The notes under the pieces are model-generated. The model was not told the DNA's origin and ran no database searches. It saw only the letters and a list, made by a program, of their open reading frames with translations. From Diaphorobacter nitroreducens (GTDB lineage Bacteria > Pseudomonadota > Gammaproteobacteria > Burkholderiales > Burkholderiaceae_C), in NCBI GenBank assembly GCA_003755025.1, contig RJVL01000001.1:793112-857111 (forward strand): a DNA stretch of 64,000 nucleotides. Reading direction: 5' to 3'. The position numbers and the translations under genes were made by a program. Numbering within the stretch: the first letter of the stretch is position 1; the number at the start of each line of letters is the position of its first letter. This document shows positions 55,150 through 64,000 of this stretch, piece after piece.

Positions 55150-56493
55150 ATGAAGCCTGTCATCGCTTTGGTGGGGCGGCCCAATGTGGGCAAGTCCACC
55201 TTGTTCAACCGGTTGACCAAGTCGCGCGATGCGATTGTGGCCGACTTTGCCGGCCTCACACGTGATCGCCACTATGGCAATGGGAGACAGGGCAAGCACG
55301 AGTACATCGTCATCGACACCGGGGGGTTCGAGCCCGATGCCTCCAGCGGCATCTACCGCGAGATGGCCAGGCAGACCCAGCAGGCCGTGGCGGAGGCCGA
55401 TGTCGTGGTTTTTGTCGTGGACGTACGCGGCGGACTGTCCGCCCAGGACCACGACATTGCCAACTACCTTCGCCGCCTGGGCAAACCCTGCGTGTTGGCC
55501 GGCAACAAGGCCGAAGGCATGCAGGACAGCATGCATCTGGCCGAGTTCTATGAGTTGGGCCTGGGAGAGGTGCACCCCGTATCGGCGGCGCACGGCCAGG
55601 GTGTGCGCAGCCTGGTGGATCTCGCGCTGAAACCGCTCGCGTTGCCCGAGATTGAGGAGGAGGATGCGGGGGCCGAGAAGAATGTCATCCGTCTTGCAGT
55701 GGCAGGGCGCCCCAACGTGGGCAAGTCCACACTGATCAATACCTGGCTGGGCGAAGAGCGTCTGGTGGCTTTCGACATGCCCGGCACCACGCGCGATGCC
55801 ATATCGGTGCCTTTCGAGCGCAACGGGCAGAAGTTCGAGTTGATCGACACGGCGGGCCTGCGACGCAAAGGCAAGGTGTTTGAAGCGATCGAGAAATTCT
55901 CGGTCGTGAAGACCCTGCAGGCCATCGAGTCAGCCAATGTCGTGCTGCTGCTGCTGGACGCCACGCAAGGAGTGACGGACCAGGACGCACATATTGCCGG
56001 CTACATCCTGGAGAGTGGTCGCGCCGTGGTGATCGCAGTGAACAAATGGGATGCGGTGGACGACTATGGCCGGCAGCAGCTGGAGCGTTCCATCGAAACG
56101 CGTCTGTCGTTTCTAAAGTTCGCGCCGTTGCACTTCATCTCTGCGAAGAAGCGGCAGGGCATCGGGCCGCTGTGGTCATCCATCATCCAGGCGTACAAAT
56201 CTGCCAACCGCAAGATGCCTACGCCGGTGTTGACGCGCCTGCTGCAGGAGGCGGTGCAGTTCCAAAGCCCTAAGCGCTCGGGTATGTTCCGGCCCAAGAT
56301 GCGCTATGCGCACCAGGGCGGCATGAATCCGCCGGTGATCGTGATCCATGGGAATTCGCTGGAGCATGTCACGGACGCCTACAAGCGCTTTCTTGAGGCG
56401 CGTTTTCGCAAAGAATTTGACCTCGTCGGTACGCCGCTGCGTATCGAAATGAAAACCTCCAGCAATCCTTATACGGACAAGCAGAACTCCTGA
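55150..56493 (+). CDS. der: Ribosome-assembly GTPase Der (EngA)
   Basis: A 447-residue protein with two tandem GTPase domains. G1 motifs are GRPNVGKST at ~residues 8-16 and again at ~186-194, with DTGGF and DTAGL switch motifs, NKAEG and NKWD. A KH-like C-terminal domain follows ([24 protein letters not shown]). It is needed for 50S subunit maturation. AGGACACAGG upstream serves as the ribosome site. Confidence 0.97.
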   Translation: MKPVIALVGRPNVGKSTLFNRLTKSRDAIVADFAGLTRDRHYGNGRQGKHEYIVIDTGGFEPDASSGIYREMARQTQQAVAEADVVVFVVDVRGGLSAQDHDIANYLRRLGKPCVLAGNKAEGMQDSMHLAEFYELGLGEVHPVSAAHGQGVRSLVDLALKPLALPEIEEEDAGAEKNVIRLAVAGRPNVGKSTLINTWLGEERLVAFDMPGTTRDAISVPFERNGQKFELIDTAGLRRKGKVFEAIEKFSVVKTLQAIESANVVLLLLDATQGVTDQDAHIAGYILESGRAVVIAVNKWDAVDDYGRQQLERSIETRLSFLKFAPLHFISAKKRQGIGPLWSSIIQAYKSANRKMPTPVLTRLLQEAVQFQSPKRSGMFRPKMRYAHQGGMNPPVIVIHGNSLEHVTDAYKRFLEARFRKEFDLVGTPLRIEMKTSSNPYTDKQNS

Positions 56494-56500
56494 GCCCCTG

Positions 56501-56517
56501 GACGGCGTATGGCCGTC
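56501..56517 (+). promoter_or_regulatory. Short hairpin between der and hfq
   Basis: GACGGC-gtatg-GCCGTC, a perfect six-base stem just after the der stop. No U-run follows, so it may be a processing or stability element rather than a terminator. Confidence 0.35.
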
Positions 56518-56570
56518 TGGCTGTGGTAAGGTGCTGGTTTACAACAACATTTTTGAACACGGAGAATATC

Positions 56571-56822
56571 GTGAGCAATAAAGGTCAGCTTCTTCAAGAC
56601 CCCTTCCTGAACGCATTGCGTCGGGAGCATGTGCCGGTTTCAATCTATTTGGTGAACGGCATCAAACTGCAGGGTCAAATCGAATCCTTCGATCAATACG
56701 TCGTGCTGCTGCGCAATACCGTGACGCAGATGGTGTACAAGCACGCCATTTCCACGATCGTGCCTGGTCGTGCCGTCAACTTCTCGACTGCGGAACCCGC
56801 CGCCGACGGGGACAACCAGTAA
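56571..56822 (+). CDS. hfq: RNA chaperone Hfq
   Basis: An 83-residue Sm-like protein that pairs small RNAs with mRNAs. Sm1 has [27 protein letters not shown] and [12 protein letters not shown]; Sm2 has the YKHAIST motif (here [12 protein letters not shown]). The start is GTG at 56571 (read MSNKGQLLQ), with GGAG nine bases upstream. It lies in the conserved der-hfq-hflX-hflK-hflC order. Confidence 0.97.
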   Translation: MSNKGQLLQDPFLNALRREHVPVSIYLVNGIKLQGQIESFDQYVVLLRNTVTQMVYKHAISTIVPGRAVNFSTAEPAADGDNQ

Positions 56823-56885
56823 GCCCCTGCGGCAGTTCAAGGCTGCGCCACGGCGCAAGCATTGCGCATCCCAGGGCACGCAGCC

Positions 56886-58064
56886 TTGAGTTCCCATTCT
56901 TCTCCTGACACGAAATCCACGCCTGTTCTATTGGTAGGCGTGGATTTTGGTTTGCCCCATTTCGATGCCGAACTCGAAGAGCTTGGCTTATTGGCCCAGA
57001 CTGCAGGCTTGAATCCTGTCGCGCGGCTGACGTGCAAGCGAAAGACGCCTGATGCGGCGCTGTTCGTGGGTAGCGGCAAAGCCGATGAGATCCGCACTCT
57101 GGCGCAGATGCATGGCGCGAAGGAGGTGCTGTTCGACCAGGCGCTGAGTCCGGCGCAGCAGCGGAATCTGGAGCGAAGCCTGGAATTGCCCGTCAATGAT
57201 CGCACGCTGCTCATTCTGGAGATCTTTGCCCAGCGCGCCCGCAGCCACGAGGGCAAGCTGCAGGTGGAGTTGGCGCGTTTGCAGTACTTGAGCACTCGAC
57301 TTGTGCGGCGCTGGTCGCACTTGGAGCGTCAACGCGGGGGGATTGGCACACGGGGCGGACCGGGCGAAACACAAATTGAGCTCGACCGTCGCATGATCAG
57401 CGAAGCCATCAAGCGCACGCGGGAGCGCCTGGTCAAGGTCAAGCGCCAACGGGCGACCCAGCGGCGGCAGCGGCAGCGGCGCGATACATTCAATATCTCG
57501 CTGGTGGGCTACACGAATGCGGGCAAATCCACGCTGTTCAATGCATTGGTGAAGGCGCGAGCCTACGCAGCGGACCAGTTGTTCGCCACGCTGGACACCA
57601 CCACGCGTCATCTTTATTTGGGCGAAGCCGCGGGTTCGGTGTCCCTGTCCGATACCGTGGGCTTCATTCGTGATCTGCCGCACGGGCTTGTGGATGCGTT
57701 TCAGGCCACGTTGCAGGAGGCCGTGGACGCGGATCTGCTCCTGCATGTGGTCGATGCCGCCAACCCCGCCTTTCCCGAGCAGATTGCACAGGTGCAACTG
57801 GTTCTTGGTGAGATTGGCGCCGCAGATATTCCACAACTCTTGGTATTCAACAAATTGGATGCCCTCACGCCCGAAGTGCGTCCTAACGTGCGGCAAGATA
57901 CCTATGAACTGGATGGGCGGCCTGTACCGCGGATTTTTGTCAGTGCCGGCCTTGGCGAAGGGGTGGCTGACTTGCGGCAGCTATTGGCAGACATGGTTCA
58001 GAAGTCACTTTCGTCAGGCATGCCCCCTGTGACGGCGGCTGAATTGAAGGGCGAGTGGGACTGA
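56886..58064 (+). CDS. hflX: Ribosome-associated GTPase HflX
   Basis: A 392-residue protein. The N-terminal HflX domain has LFVGSGKADEIRTLAQ, FDQALSPAQQRNLE and ERQRGGIGTRGGPGETQIELDRR, which marks the family. The GTPase domain has GYTNAGKSTLFN (~residues 208-219), DTVGFIRDLPHGLVDAF and NKLD. HflX splits stalled or heat-damaged ribosomes. No ATG is available; TTG at 56886 has AGGG upstream and matches the family N-terminus, and TTG at 56862 is the other option. Confidence 0.93.
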   Translation: MSSHSSPDTKSTPVLLVGVDFGLPHFDAELEELGLLAQTAGLNPVARLTCKRKTPDAALFVGSGKADEIRTLAQMHGAKEVLFDQALSPAQQRNLERSLELPVNDRTLLILEIFAQRARSHEGKLQVELARLQYLSTRLVRRWSHLERQRGGIGTRGGPGETQIELDRRMISEAIKRTRERLVKVKRQRATQRRQRQRRDTFNISLVGYTNAGKSTLFNALVKARAYAADQLFATLDTTTRHLYLGEAAGSVSLSDTVGFIRDLPHGLVDAFQATLQEAVDADLLLHVVDAANPAFPEQIAQVQLVLGEIGAADIPQLLVFNKLDALTPEVRPNVRQDTYELDGRPVPRIFVSAGLGEGVADLRQLLADMVQKSLSSGMPPVTAAELKGEWD

Positions 58065-58115
58065 TTGGGCACAATGCTGGTGTTCTATTGCTATTGAGAG
58101 TACGAGAATTCGCGC

Positions 58116-59471
58116 ATGAACCTTCTTAACCGGGCCTCTCGCTGGGCCGTGCTGCCTGAGCGTATTCGGGGGATGTTCAATCTCAACGATCCTCGTTGGG
58201 GCCGTGGGGACGATAAGGGCGAGGGTGGACAGCGCCCTGATTCGGAGCGCCCTTCTCCGGATAACTCACAGCGTCCACGTGGACGTGACCAGAATCCTTC
58301 GGGACAGCCGCCGGACCTGGATGAGTTGTGGCGTGATCTGAACCGCAAGCTGGGTGGGTTGTTTGGCGGCGGCGGGTCGCGTGGTCCCGCTTCTGGTGGC
58401 GGCAATGGTGGTTTCCAGCCAGACATGAAGAACGCGGGAGTTGGCGTGGGATTGATCGCCGCCATAGCGGTGCTGATCTGGCTGGGCACTGGCTTTTTCA
58501 TCGTGCAAGAAGGCCAGCAGGCGGTGATCACCCAGTTCGGCAAGTACAAGAGCACGGTCAACGCCGGCTTCAATTGGCGTCTGCCTTACCCCATTCAGCG
58601 CCATGAACTGGTGTTCGTGACCCAGATCCGGTCCGCTGATGTGGGGCGGGATAGCGTCATCAAGAGCACGGGACTGCGTGAGTCCGCCATGCTGACCGAA
58701 GACGAGAACATCGTCGAAATCAAGTTCGCAGTGCAATATCGTTTGAATGACGCGCGTGCGTGGCTGTTCGAGAGCCGCAACCCGGCCGAAGCCGTGGTTC
58801 AGGCGGCAGAGACGGCGGTGCGCGAAGTCGTGGGCAAAATGCGCATGGATACCGCCTTGGCGGAAGAGCGGGACCAGATTGCTCCGCGCGTGCGCAACCT
58901 GATGCAGACCATTCTGGATCGATACAAGGTCGGCGTGGAAGTCGTTGGCATCAACCTGCAGCAAGGGGGGGTGCGCCCTCCTGAGCAAGTACAGGCGGCT
59001 TTTGATGACGTGCTCAAGGCGGGCCAGGAGCGGGAGCGCGCTAAGAACGAAGCCCAGGCTTATGCCAATGATGTGGTTCCGCGTGCCACGGGTACGGCGT
59101 CCCGCTTGATCGAGGAGGCGGCAGCCTACAAGGCGCGCATCGTGGCGCAGGCGCAGGGTGACACACAGCGCTTCAGCGCCGTCCTTGCTGAATACCAGAA
59201 GGCGCCGCAAGTGACGCGAGACCGCATGTATCTGGAGAGCATGCAGCAGATTTACGGCAATGTGACCAAGGTACTGGTGGAGTCGCGGCAAGGATCCAAC
59301 TTGCTGTACCTGCCGTTGGACAAGATCATGCAGAGCGTTTCACAGCAGACATCGGCGGCTGCGGCGACCGATACGCCGCCAGCGACAGTCCCTCCTGCCG
59401 CGACCTCTCAATTTCCCGGCGATTCTCGGTTGCGTGATGCCAACCGTTCGCGCGAACGTGAGTCCCGATAG
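58116..59471 (+). CDS. hflK: FtsH protease modulator HflK
   Basis: A 451-residue membrane protein. The first ~105 residues are polar and Gly/Arg/Pro-rich. One transmembrane helix follows (VGVGLIAAIAVLIWLGTGFFI), then the SPFH/prohibitin domain (VQEGQQAVITQFGKY) and a coiled coil. With HflC it forms a large periplasm-facing cage around FtsH that limits its proteolysis. hflC follows after nine bases. Confidence 0.95.
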   Translation: MNLLNRASRWAVLPERIRGMFNLNDPRWGRGDDKGEGGQRPDSERPSPDNSQRPRGRDQNPSGQPPDLDELWRDLNRKLGGLFGGGGSRGPASGGGNGGFQPDMKNAGVGVGLIAAIAVLIWLGTGFFIVQEGQQAVITQFGKYKSTVNAGFNWRLPYPIQRHELVFVTQIRSADVGRDSVIKSTGLRESAMLTEDENIVEIKFAVQYRLNDARAWLFESRNPAEAVVQAAETAVREVVGKMRMDTALAEERDQIAPRVRNLMQTILDRYKVGVEVVGINLQQGGVRPPEQVQAAFDDVLKAGQERERAKNEAQAYANDVVPRATGTASRLIEEAAAYKARIVAQAQGDTQRFSAVLAEYQKAPQVTRDRMYLESMQQIYGNVTKVLVESRQGSNLLYLPLDKIMQSVSQQTSAAAATDTPPATVPPAATSQFPGDSRLRDANRSRERESR

Positions 59472-59480
59472 GAGAGCCGT

Positions 59481-60386
59481 GTGAACAGAATCGGATTTAT
59501 CGCATCGACAGTTCTGCTGTTGCTGGCATTGCTCAGCTCGATGGTGTTCGTCGTCGACCAACGCCAGTTTGGCGTGGTGTACGCGTTGGGGCAGATCAAG
59601 GAAGTCATCACGGAACCAGGCTTGAATTTCAAGCTACCCCCACCTTTCCAAAACGTTCGCTACATCGACAAGCGTCTGCTCACGCTGGACAGTTCAGACA
59701 CCGAGTCGATGCTGACAGCCGAGAAGCAGCGCGTGGTGATCGATTGGTATGTGCGCTGGCGCATTACCGACCCATCCGAGTACATCCGCAATGTGGGACT
59801 GGACGAGAACGCAGGTGCACTGCAGCTCAATCGGGTGGTCCGCAATGCATTTCAGGAAGAGGTCAACCGTCGCACCGTCAAGGAGCTGCTGTCGCTCAAG
59901 CGCGATGCGCTGATGTCCGACGTGAAACGGGAAGTGCTGGAAGCTGTCCGCGGCTCTAAGCCTTGGGGTGTCGATGTCGTGGACGTGCGCATCACGCGGG
60001 TCGACTACGTAGAAGCGATCACGGAGTCCGTCTATCGACGCATGGAAGCGGAACGCAAGCGCGTTGCGAATGAACTGCGCTCCACGGGCGCGGCGGAGGG
60101 GGAAAAGATTCGCGCAGACGCAGACCGGCAGCGCGAGATCACCATTGCCAATGCCTACCGCGACGCCCAGAAGATCAAGGGCGAGGGTGATGCGGAAGCT
60201 GCGCGTCTGTATGCGGAGGCATTCGGCCGTGATCCTCAATTTGCACAGTTCTACCGGAGTCTCGAAGCTTACAAGGCAAGCTTCAACCGCAAGGGCGATG
60301 TCATGGTGCTGGATCCGGCGAACTCTGAGTTTTTCAAGGTATTCAGAGGCGGGACGGGTAACGCATCTGCGACCCCCCGCCGCTGA
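59481..60386 (+). CDS. hflC: FtsH protease modulator HflC
   Basis: A 301-residue SPFH/prohibitin protein, partner of HflK. It has an N-terminal transmembrane helix (FIASTVLLLLALLSSMVFVV), the SPFH domain (QRQFGVVYALGQIKE-type opening, EKQRVVIDWYVRWRI) and a C-terminal coiled coil ending in a short polar tail. The start is GTG at 59481, with GGAG eight bases upstream. Confidence 0.95.
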   Translation: MNRIGFIASTVLLLLALLSSMVFVVDQRQFGVVYALGQIKEVITEPGLNFKLPPPFQNVRYIDKRLLTLDSSDTESMLTAEKQRVVIDWYVRWRITDPSEYIRNVGLDENAGALQLNRVVRNAFQEEVNRRTVKELLSLKRDALMSDVKREVLEAVRGSKPWGVDVVDVRITRVDYVEAITESVYRRMEAERKRVANELRSTGAAEGEKIRADADRQREITIANAYRDAQKIKGEGDAEAARLYAEAFGRDPQFAQFYRSLEAYKASFNRKGDVMVLDPANSEFFKVFRGGTGNASATPRR

Positions 60387-60415
60387 TGAGCGACTGATGG
60401 CGGTGGTCGGCCTCC

Positions 60416-60595
60416 ATGAACGGGTTCTGGATCGCGTTGGGTTGGGTGCTGGTCATCGAAGGGCTGCTGCCCTTCGTGTCACCTGGCGGTTGGCGCCGCA
60501 TGTTCACGCAGCTTTTGCAATTGCGTGACGGCCAGATTCGCTTTTGCGCGCTGCTGGGGCTGATCGCTGGCGGCGCCATTCTGCTGCTCGCGTAG
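60416..60595 (+). CDS. DUF2065 small membrane protein
   Basis: A 59-residue protein between hflC and hisZ, the place where DUF2065 genes occur in many beta- and gammaproteobacteria. Two hydrophobic helices (FWIALGWVLVIEGLLPFV and CALLGLIAGGAILLLA) flank a central basic segment PGGWRRMFTQLLQL, the family pattern. ATG 60416, TAG 60593-60595. Function unknown; the position suggests a link with HflKC. Confidence 0.85.
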   Translation: MNGFWIALGWVLVIEGLLPFVSPGGWRRMFTQLLQLRDGQIRFCALLGLIAGGAILLLA

Positions 60596-60670
60596 CCTGG
60601 CCGCTTTCGGTCCCGGGGTGGGGCTTATCCATGCCGGTAGAATCAACGTTTTAACAGCCTGCCCCATCCC

Positions 60671-61819
60671 ATGTCTGCCTGGGTCCTGCCGGATCATATT
60701 GCCGATGTCTTGCCTTCCGAGGCGCGGCACATTGAAGAACTTCGCCGCGGACTGCTCGATACGGCACGCAGTTACGGTTATGAGTTGGTGATGCCTCCTT
60801 TGCTGGAGCATCTGGAATCACTGTTGACGGGCACTGGCGAGGCGCTGGACCTCCAAACGTTCAAATTGGTGGACCAACTCTCGGGTCGATCTCTCGGCTT
60901 GAGGGCCGATACGACCCAACAGGTCGCACGCATTGATGCGCACCTGCTCAACCGGCAGGGGGTGGCGCGTCTATGCTATTGCGGCCCAGTACTGCACACG
61001 CGTCCCGATCGTCCGCACGCCACCCGGGAGCCCTTGCAGTTTGGAGCCGAGATCTATGGACATCCAGGTATCGAGGCGGATATCGAAGCAGTGTTGCTGT
61101 CGTTGGAGTGCTTGCGCAGTGCCCACGCACAGGAGGTGAGCGTAGATCTGGCCGACGTCCGCATCGTGCGCAGTCTGCTTGCAGGACTTCCTGTCGGTAT
61201 GCATCAGCTCGCCCACGTCCACGGTGCGCTTGCTGCCAAAGATGCCAGCGAACTGGCGTCGTTGACACGCGATTTCCCGTCTGCATCGCGGGAAGGGTTG
61301 TTGGCACTGTTGCAGCTGTATGGCGATGCAGCAGTGCTGAATGAGGCCGAAAACTTGTTGAAGCCCTTTCCTGGTGCGCGCGAGGCGCTATCAGATTTGA
61401 GGGCGATTGCGGCACGAATGGACGGTGTGCGGGTCACATTTGATCTGGCAGATCTGCGGGGTTATGCCTATTACAGCGGAGCGCGTTTTGCGATTTATGC
61501 GCAGGGCGCCAGTGATGCGCTGGTGCGAGGCGGCCGCTATGACGAGGTCGGCGCGGTCTTCGGCCGTAACAGGCCAGCCGCAGGCTTTAGCCTGGACGTG
61601 AAGCAACTGGTGGGCGTGGTGTCGGCTCCGCCATTGCGTGCGGCCATCCGGGCGCCCTGGGGCGATGGTGGTGCGCTCAGTGCTGCCATTGCTACGTTGC
61701 GTCGTCAGGGCGAAACCGTGGTGTGTGTGCTGCCGGGGCACGGCAGCGAAGTGGACGAATTCCACTGCGATCGGGAGCTTGTCCTGGTGGATGGCAACTG
61801 GGTCGTAAAGGCGATTTGA
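60671..61819 (+). CDS. hisZ: ATP phosphoribosyltransferase regulatory subunit HisZ
   Basis: A 382-residue paralogue of histidyl-tRNA synthetase without the anticodon domain. It has [33 protein letters not shown], and [15 protein letters not shown] motif [16 protein letters not shown]. HisZ pairs with the short form of HisG to start histidine synthesis; hisG is not in the window. TAGAAT at 60638-60643 is a possible -10. It lies 29 bases before purA. Confidence 0.94.
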   Translation: MSAWVLPDHIADVLPSEARHIEELRRGLLDTARSYGYELVMPPLLEHLESLLTGTGEALDLQTFKLVDQLSGRSLGLRADTTQQVARIDAHLLNRQGVARLCYCGPVLHTRPDRPHATREPLQFGAEIYGHPGIEADIEAVLLSLECLRSAHAQEVSVDLADVRIVRSLLAGLPVGMHQLAHVHGALAAKDASELASLTRDFPSASREGLLALLQLYGDAAVLNEAENLLKPFPGAREALSDLRAIAARMDGVRVTFDLADLRGYAYYSGARFAIYAQGASDALVRGGRYDEVGAVFGRNRPAAGFSLDVKQLVGVVSAPPLRAAIRAPWGDGGALSAAIATLRRQGETVVCVLPGHGSEVDEFHCDRELVLVDGNWVVKAI

Positions 61820-61836
61820 GTTTCTTCAGCATTTGA

Positions 61837-63225
<1,389 letters not shown>

Positions 63226-63257
63226 CGGCATAGTGGGGCAGTTGGAGTGTGTCGCCC

Positions 63258-63296
63258 GCTGTTAAGGCGATTGTTGCTATCAATTCAGGAGTTAGT
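63258..63296. repeat. Possible partial palindromic element before the phosphoribosyltransferase gene
   Basis: TTGTTGCTATCAATTCAGGAGTTAG closely resembles the tail of the copy at 642-670 (CAGCTATTAATACAGGAGTTGCG). Its AGGAG would serve as the ribosome site of the following gene. The stem part is missing. Confidence 0.35.
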
Positions 63297-63821
63297 ATGC
63301 TGACGGAAGACGGCAAGCATTTGTACGTGAGCTATGACGAGTATCACAACCTCATAGAGAAGCTTGCGCTAAAGGTGCATCAATCCGCATGGCAGTTCGA
63401 CACGATCCTCTGTCTTGCACGTGGCGGCTTGCGACCTGGGGACATTCTGAGCCGTATTTTTGACAAGCCCTTGGCCATCATGTCCACAAGTTCTTATAGA
63501 GCAGAAGCTGGGACAGTCAAGGGGCACTTGGACATCGCTCGCTTCATCACGACTCCCAAGGGGGAGATCGCTGGCCGCGTGCTACTTGTGGATGATCTGG
63601 CGGACTCAGGCCACACCTTGAATGCTGTGGTGGAAATGCTCAAGACCAACTATGCCCCCATCACGGAGCTACGTAGCGCGGTGATTTGGACGAAAGGGCT
63701 ATCGACTTTTACGCCTGACTATTCGGTGGAATTCCTTCCCACCAATCCCTGGATACATCAGCCCTTTGAGGGGTACGACAGTCTGACGCCCGAAAAACTG
63801 CTTGAAAAGTGGCAGTGGTGA
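63297..63821 (+). CDS. Purine-type phosphoribosyltransferase
   Basis: A 174-residue type I phosphoribosyltransferase. The PRPP-binding motif is VLLVDDLADSGHTL (~residues 95-108), with ILCLARGGLRPGDILS as the pyrophosphate loop and an aromatic base-stacking region near NPWIHQPFEGYDSL. It resembles bacterial xanthine/hypoxanthine salvage enzymes of the Xpt/HGprt type; the preferred base is not certain. Position after purA supports purine salvage. Start at ATG 63297 with AGGAG seven bases upstream; the longer frame from 63249 is not supported. Confidence 0.88.
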   Translation: MLTEDGKHLYVSYDEYHNLIEKLALKVHQSAWQFDTILCLARGGLRPGDILSRIFDKPLAIMSTSSYRAEAGTVKGHLDIARFITTPKGEIAGRVLLVDDLADSGHTLNAVVEMLKTNYAPITELRSAVIWTKGLSTFTPDYSVEFLPTNPWIHQPFEGYDSLTPEKLLEKWQW

Positions 63822-63941
63822 GTTGTTGGACAAAAGTAGGGAATTTGTTGATATACTGCGAGGCTTGCTGCACTACAGAGCTGTTCTTCGGAAAGTGATG
63901 TGGAAGCAGCGAAGGGGAGTTGAAAAATTCTCTGCTTTGAG

Positions 63942-63971
63942 TTGATCTGGGGTTAAAAACCGGTGTAGAAT
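63942..63971 (+). promoter_or_regulatory. Likely strong promoter of a stable-RNA operon to the right
   Basis: TTGATC (63942-63947), 18 bases, TAGAAT (63966-63971), followed by a leader (cagggcttcgctgattggag) of the type seen before rRNA or tRNA genes in Comamonadaceae. A second -10-like TATACT lies at 63852-63857. The 120 bases before it hold no gene. What is transcribed lies outside the window. Confidence 0.4.
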
Positions 63972-64000
63972 TCAGGGCTTCGCTGATTGGAGCGGCTTGT

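Overview
The window is high-GC chromosomal DNA from a betaproteobacterium of the Comamonadaceae type (Acidovorax-like). I base this on gene order and protein character: an ndk-rlmN-pilW-rodZ-ispG-hisS-yfgM-bamB-der-hfq-hflX-hflK-hflC-DUF2065-hisZ-purA block, a clade I nos cluster, a membrane-bound urate hydroxylase, and a dispersed palindromic repeat. No database search was run, so the genus is an inference. No phage, insertion sequence, CRISPR array, tRNA or rRNA gene was seen. The last 60 bases look like the promoter and leader of a stable-RNA operon that begins just outside.

Layout. 1-6.3 kb holds purine handling genes: the xdhC 3' end, the urate hydroxylase puuD, the guanine deaminase guaD and dcd. 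An aldehyde dehydrogenase and a divergent GntR regulator lie among them. 6.4-9.2 kb holds a small membrane protein, a YpfJ-type metallopeptidase and rhlE. 9.3-20.4 kb is a denitrification island: DUF2946-like gene-nosZ-nosR-nosD-nosF-nosY-nosL-nosL2 on the minus strand, and a cytochrome c5-like lipoprotein plus apbE on the plus strand. A perfect FNR/DNR-type box lies between the two units. 20.4-26.6 kb holds apaH, an H-NS-like gene, acnA and a flavin monooxygenase. 26.7-41.3 kb is mixed: MFS transporter, a LytS/LytTR two-component set with a 2TM protein, uppP, two diguanylate cyclases, an alpha/beta hydrolase with an Anbu proteasome-like protease, mutS, an internally deleted phoD and a quinone oxidoreductase. 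41.4-63.8 kb is a plus-strand housekeeping run: surE-pcm-nlpD-rluD, scpB-rluB, then ndk to purA and a phosphoribosyltransferase.

Function. The nos genes encode the terminal step of denitrification (N2O to N2). NosZ is the Cu enzyme, NosR and ApbE form the flavin/Fe-S electron feed, NosDFY and NosL supply Cu or sulfur for maturation, and the cytochrome is a likely electron donor. PuuD and GuaD, with XDH upstream, would carry guanine through xanthine to urate and onward. The housekeeping run covers envelope assembly (RodZ, BamB, NlpD), ribosome and RNA modification, translation and purine synthesis.

Most unusual points. A palindromic repeat (core AGCGCTT-N7-AAGCGCT) occurs at many gene ends and also appears in frame inside acnA and mutS, with a shorter stretch in a histidine kinase. 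NosZ has a Tat motif directly followed by a lipobox and an Ala/Pro linker, so it may be a lipoprotein. phoD has lost the centre of its catalytic domain without losing frame. A perfect 22-base palindrome overlaps the presumed uppP promoter.
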